The position numbers and the translations under genes are program-made. A stretch of DNA of 20,011 bases from Apostichopus parvimensis (lineage: Eukaryota > Echinodermata > Holothuroidea > Aspidochirotida > Stichopodidae), in assembly GCA_000934455.1 (NCBI GenBank), contig KN895847.1:7187-27197 (forward strand), written 5' to 3'. Below are positions 19,251 through 20,011 of this stretch, piece by piece. Positions within the stretch are counted from its first letter, which is position 1; each line of letters opens with the position of its first letter. Below the pieces are notes generated by a model. It had not been told where the DNA came from, made no database searches, and saw only the letters and a list, made by a program, of their open reading frames with translations.

Positions 19251-20011
19251 CCAGAGAAATCAGGTAAACAATAATCCATAGCATTAATGTGTTCTTTTCT
19301 TTCTAGCCTGGCAAATTTTACCCTTCTCCCCGTGTAACTAACTTGAACTTGGGTGTACTTTTACACATACTTTTAAAGTGATCATATATGCTCCATTTCA
19401 AGTTTCAAGTTTATATGAAAGGGATAGTGTTTAGTTGTTGTAAAGAAATGTTGACAAAGGGCATGGAAATATCACAGCACACATCCCATAGTGATCAATA
19501 TCCACGGTGTAATGAATGGTTATAATTTAACTAACTTTCATTCAAAATGTAATTACCTACAATTTAATAGGAGGAAGTTGTGGAGTTGTTGAATTTTTAA
19601 CTGGCTGTTTGGAATATTGTCGACTTCTCTATTAAGCATCATATGTGGTTTGCCAGTTGAATTTATTGCGATTTTACTTTTCTGCATTTGTCACTTTTGG
19701 AAAAGTAGGGGACATATATGGCTTAAGTTTTGCCATCAAATAATTGTTAGTAAGTATGTACACATACTCCAACATAAGTTTGAAATTTCTCTCATACTTT
19801 TCTTGAGAATTGCTGGCTATGTAGATGAGTCATGAATACTACTTATTATCAGTCGAACATGGCTGTATTTTTTCAAAATCTGCTTTCCTGGAGGTTCTGA
19901 CCATTGAAATTATTCCCAGAAATCAATTATTGCTTTGGCAATAAAATTCATGTTGAACTTTTGATATGATGGCCATTATTTGAATTTCTAGCATATTTTG
20001 GAGGGGGGCAA
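19251..20011. other. AT-rich stretch to the window end, no gene supported
   Basis: The 72-codon frame at 19617-19835 is hydrophobic and unrecognised. I see no splice pair, RNA gene or repeat. Confidence 0.5.

Overview
The window looks like non-coding nuclear DNA from an animal. It is AT-rich, largely CpG-poor, and full of short degenerate repeats. No open frame exceeds about 135 codons, there is no operon-like packing, and I recognise no gene with confidence. The composition, the hAT and MITE-type elements and a (TAA)n plus TTATATAGC-like repeat suggest a marine invertebrate. That taxon is an inference. Most of the window is best read as intron or intergenic sequence.

Layout. 1-2100: nothing but simple repeats. 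2113-2176 and 3462-3525: two diverged copies of a spaced array built on the 11-mer GTTTGCGTCCC, with identical internal spacing. Between them lies a GC-rich patch (about 2310-2500) with an ATG-less open frame. 3580-3690: a CATGCAYTG-rich minisatellite. 5086-5133: a G-run cluster. 5595-5628: an AATAAA plus A15 end that looks like a retroposed transcript. 6290-6411, 7040-7225 and 16346-16474: three weak candidate coding exons on the plus strand. 6872-6977: a 17-bp tandem repeat. 7702-7781: an 80-nt hairpin. 7925-8110: an isolated CpG cluster that could hold a minus-strand first exon. 8346-8404: a foldback related to sequence at 7318 and 13074.

9846-11184 is the best supported feature: a 1,339-bp non-autonomous hAT-type transposon with short terminal inverted repeats and a perfect 8-bp target duplication (CTCCTAAA). 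12081-12203 holds a direct repeat around a perfect palindrome. 12388-12512 is a long imperfect palindrome with a tRNA-like core. 15741-16034 is a 294-bp MITE-like element flanked by TA. 16566-16713 holds a 12-bp inverted repeat followed by a dispersed repeat beginning (TAA)n. The rest (16714-20011) is featureless apart from C-rich and G-rich tracts.

No gene set works together here. If the candidate exons are real, they belong to one or more long-intron genes extending beyond the window, and none could be assigned to a family.
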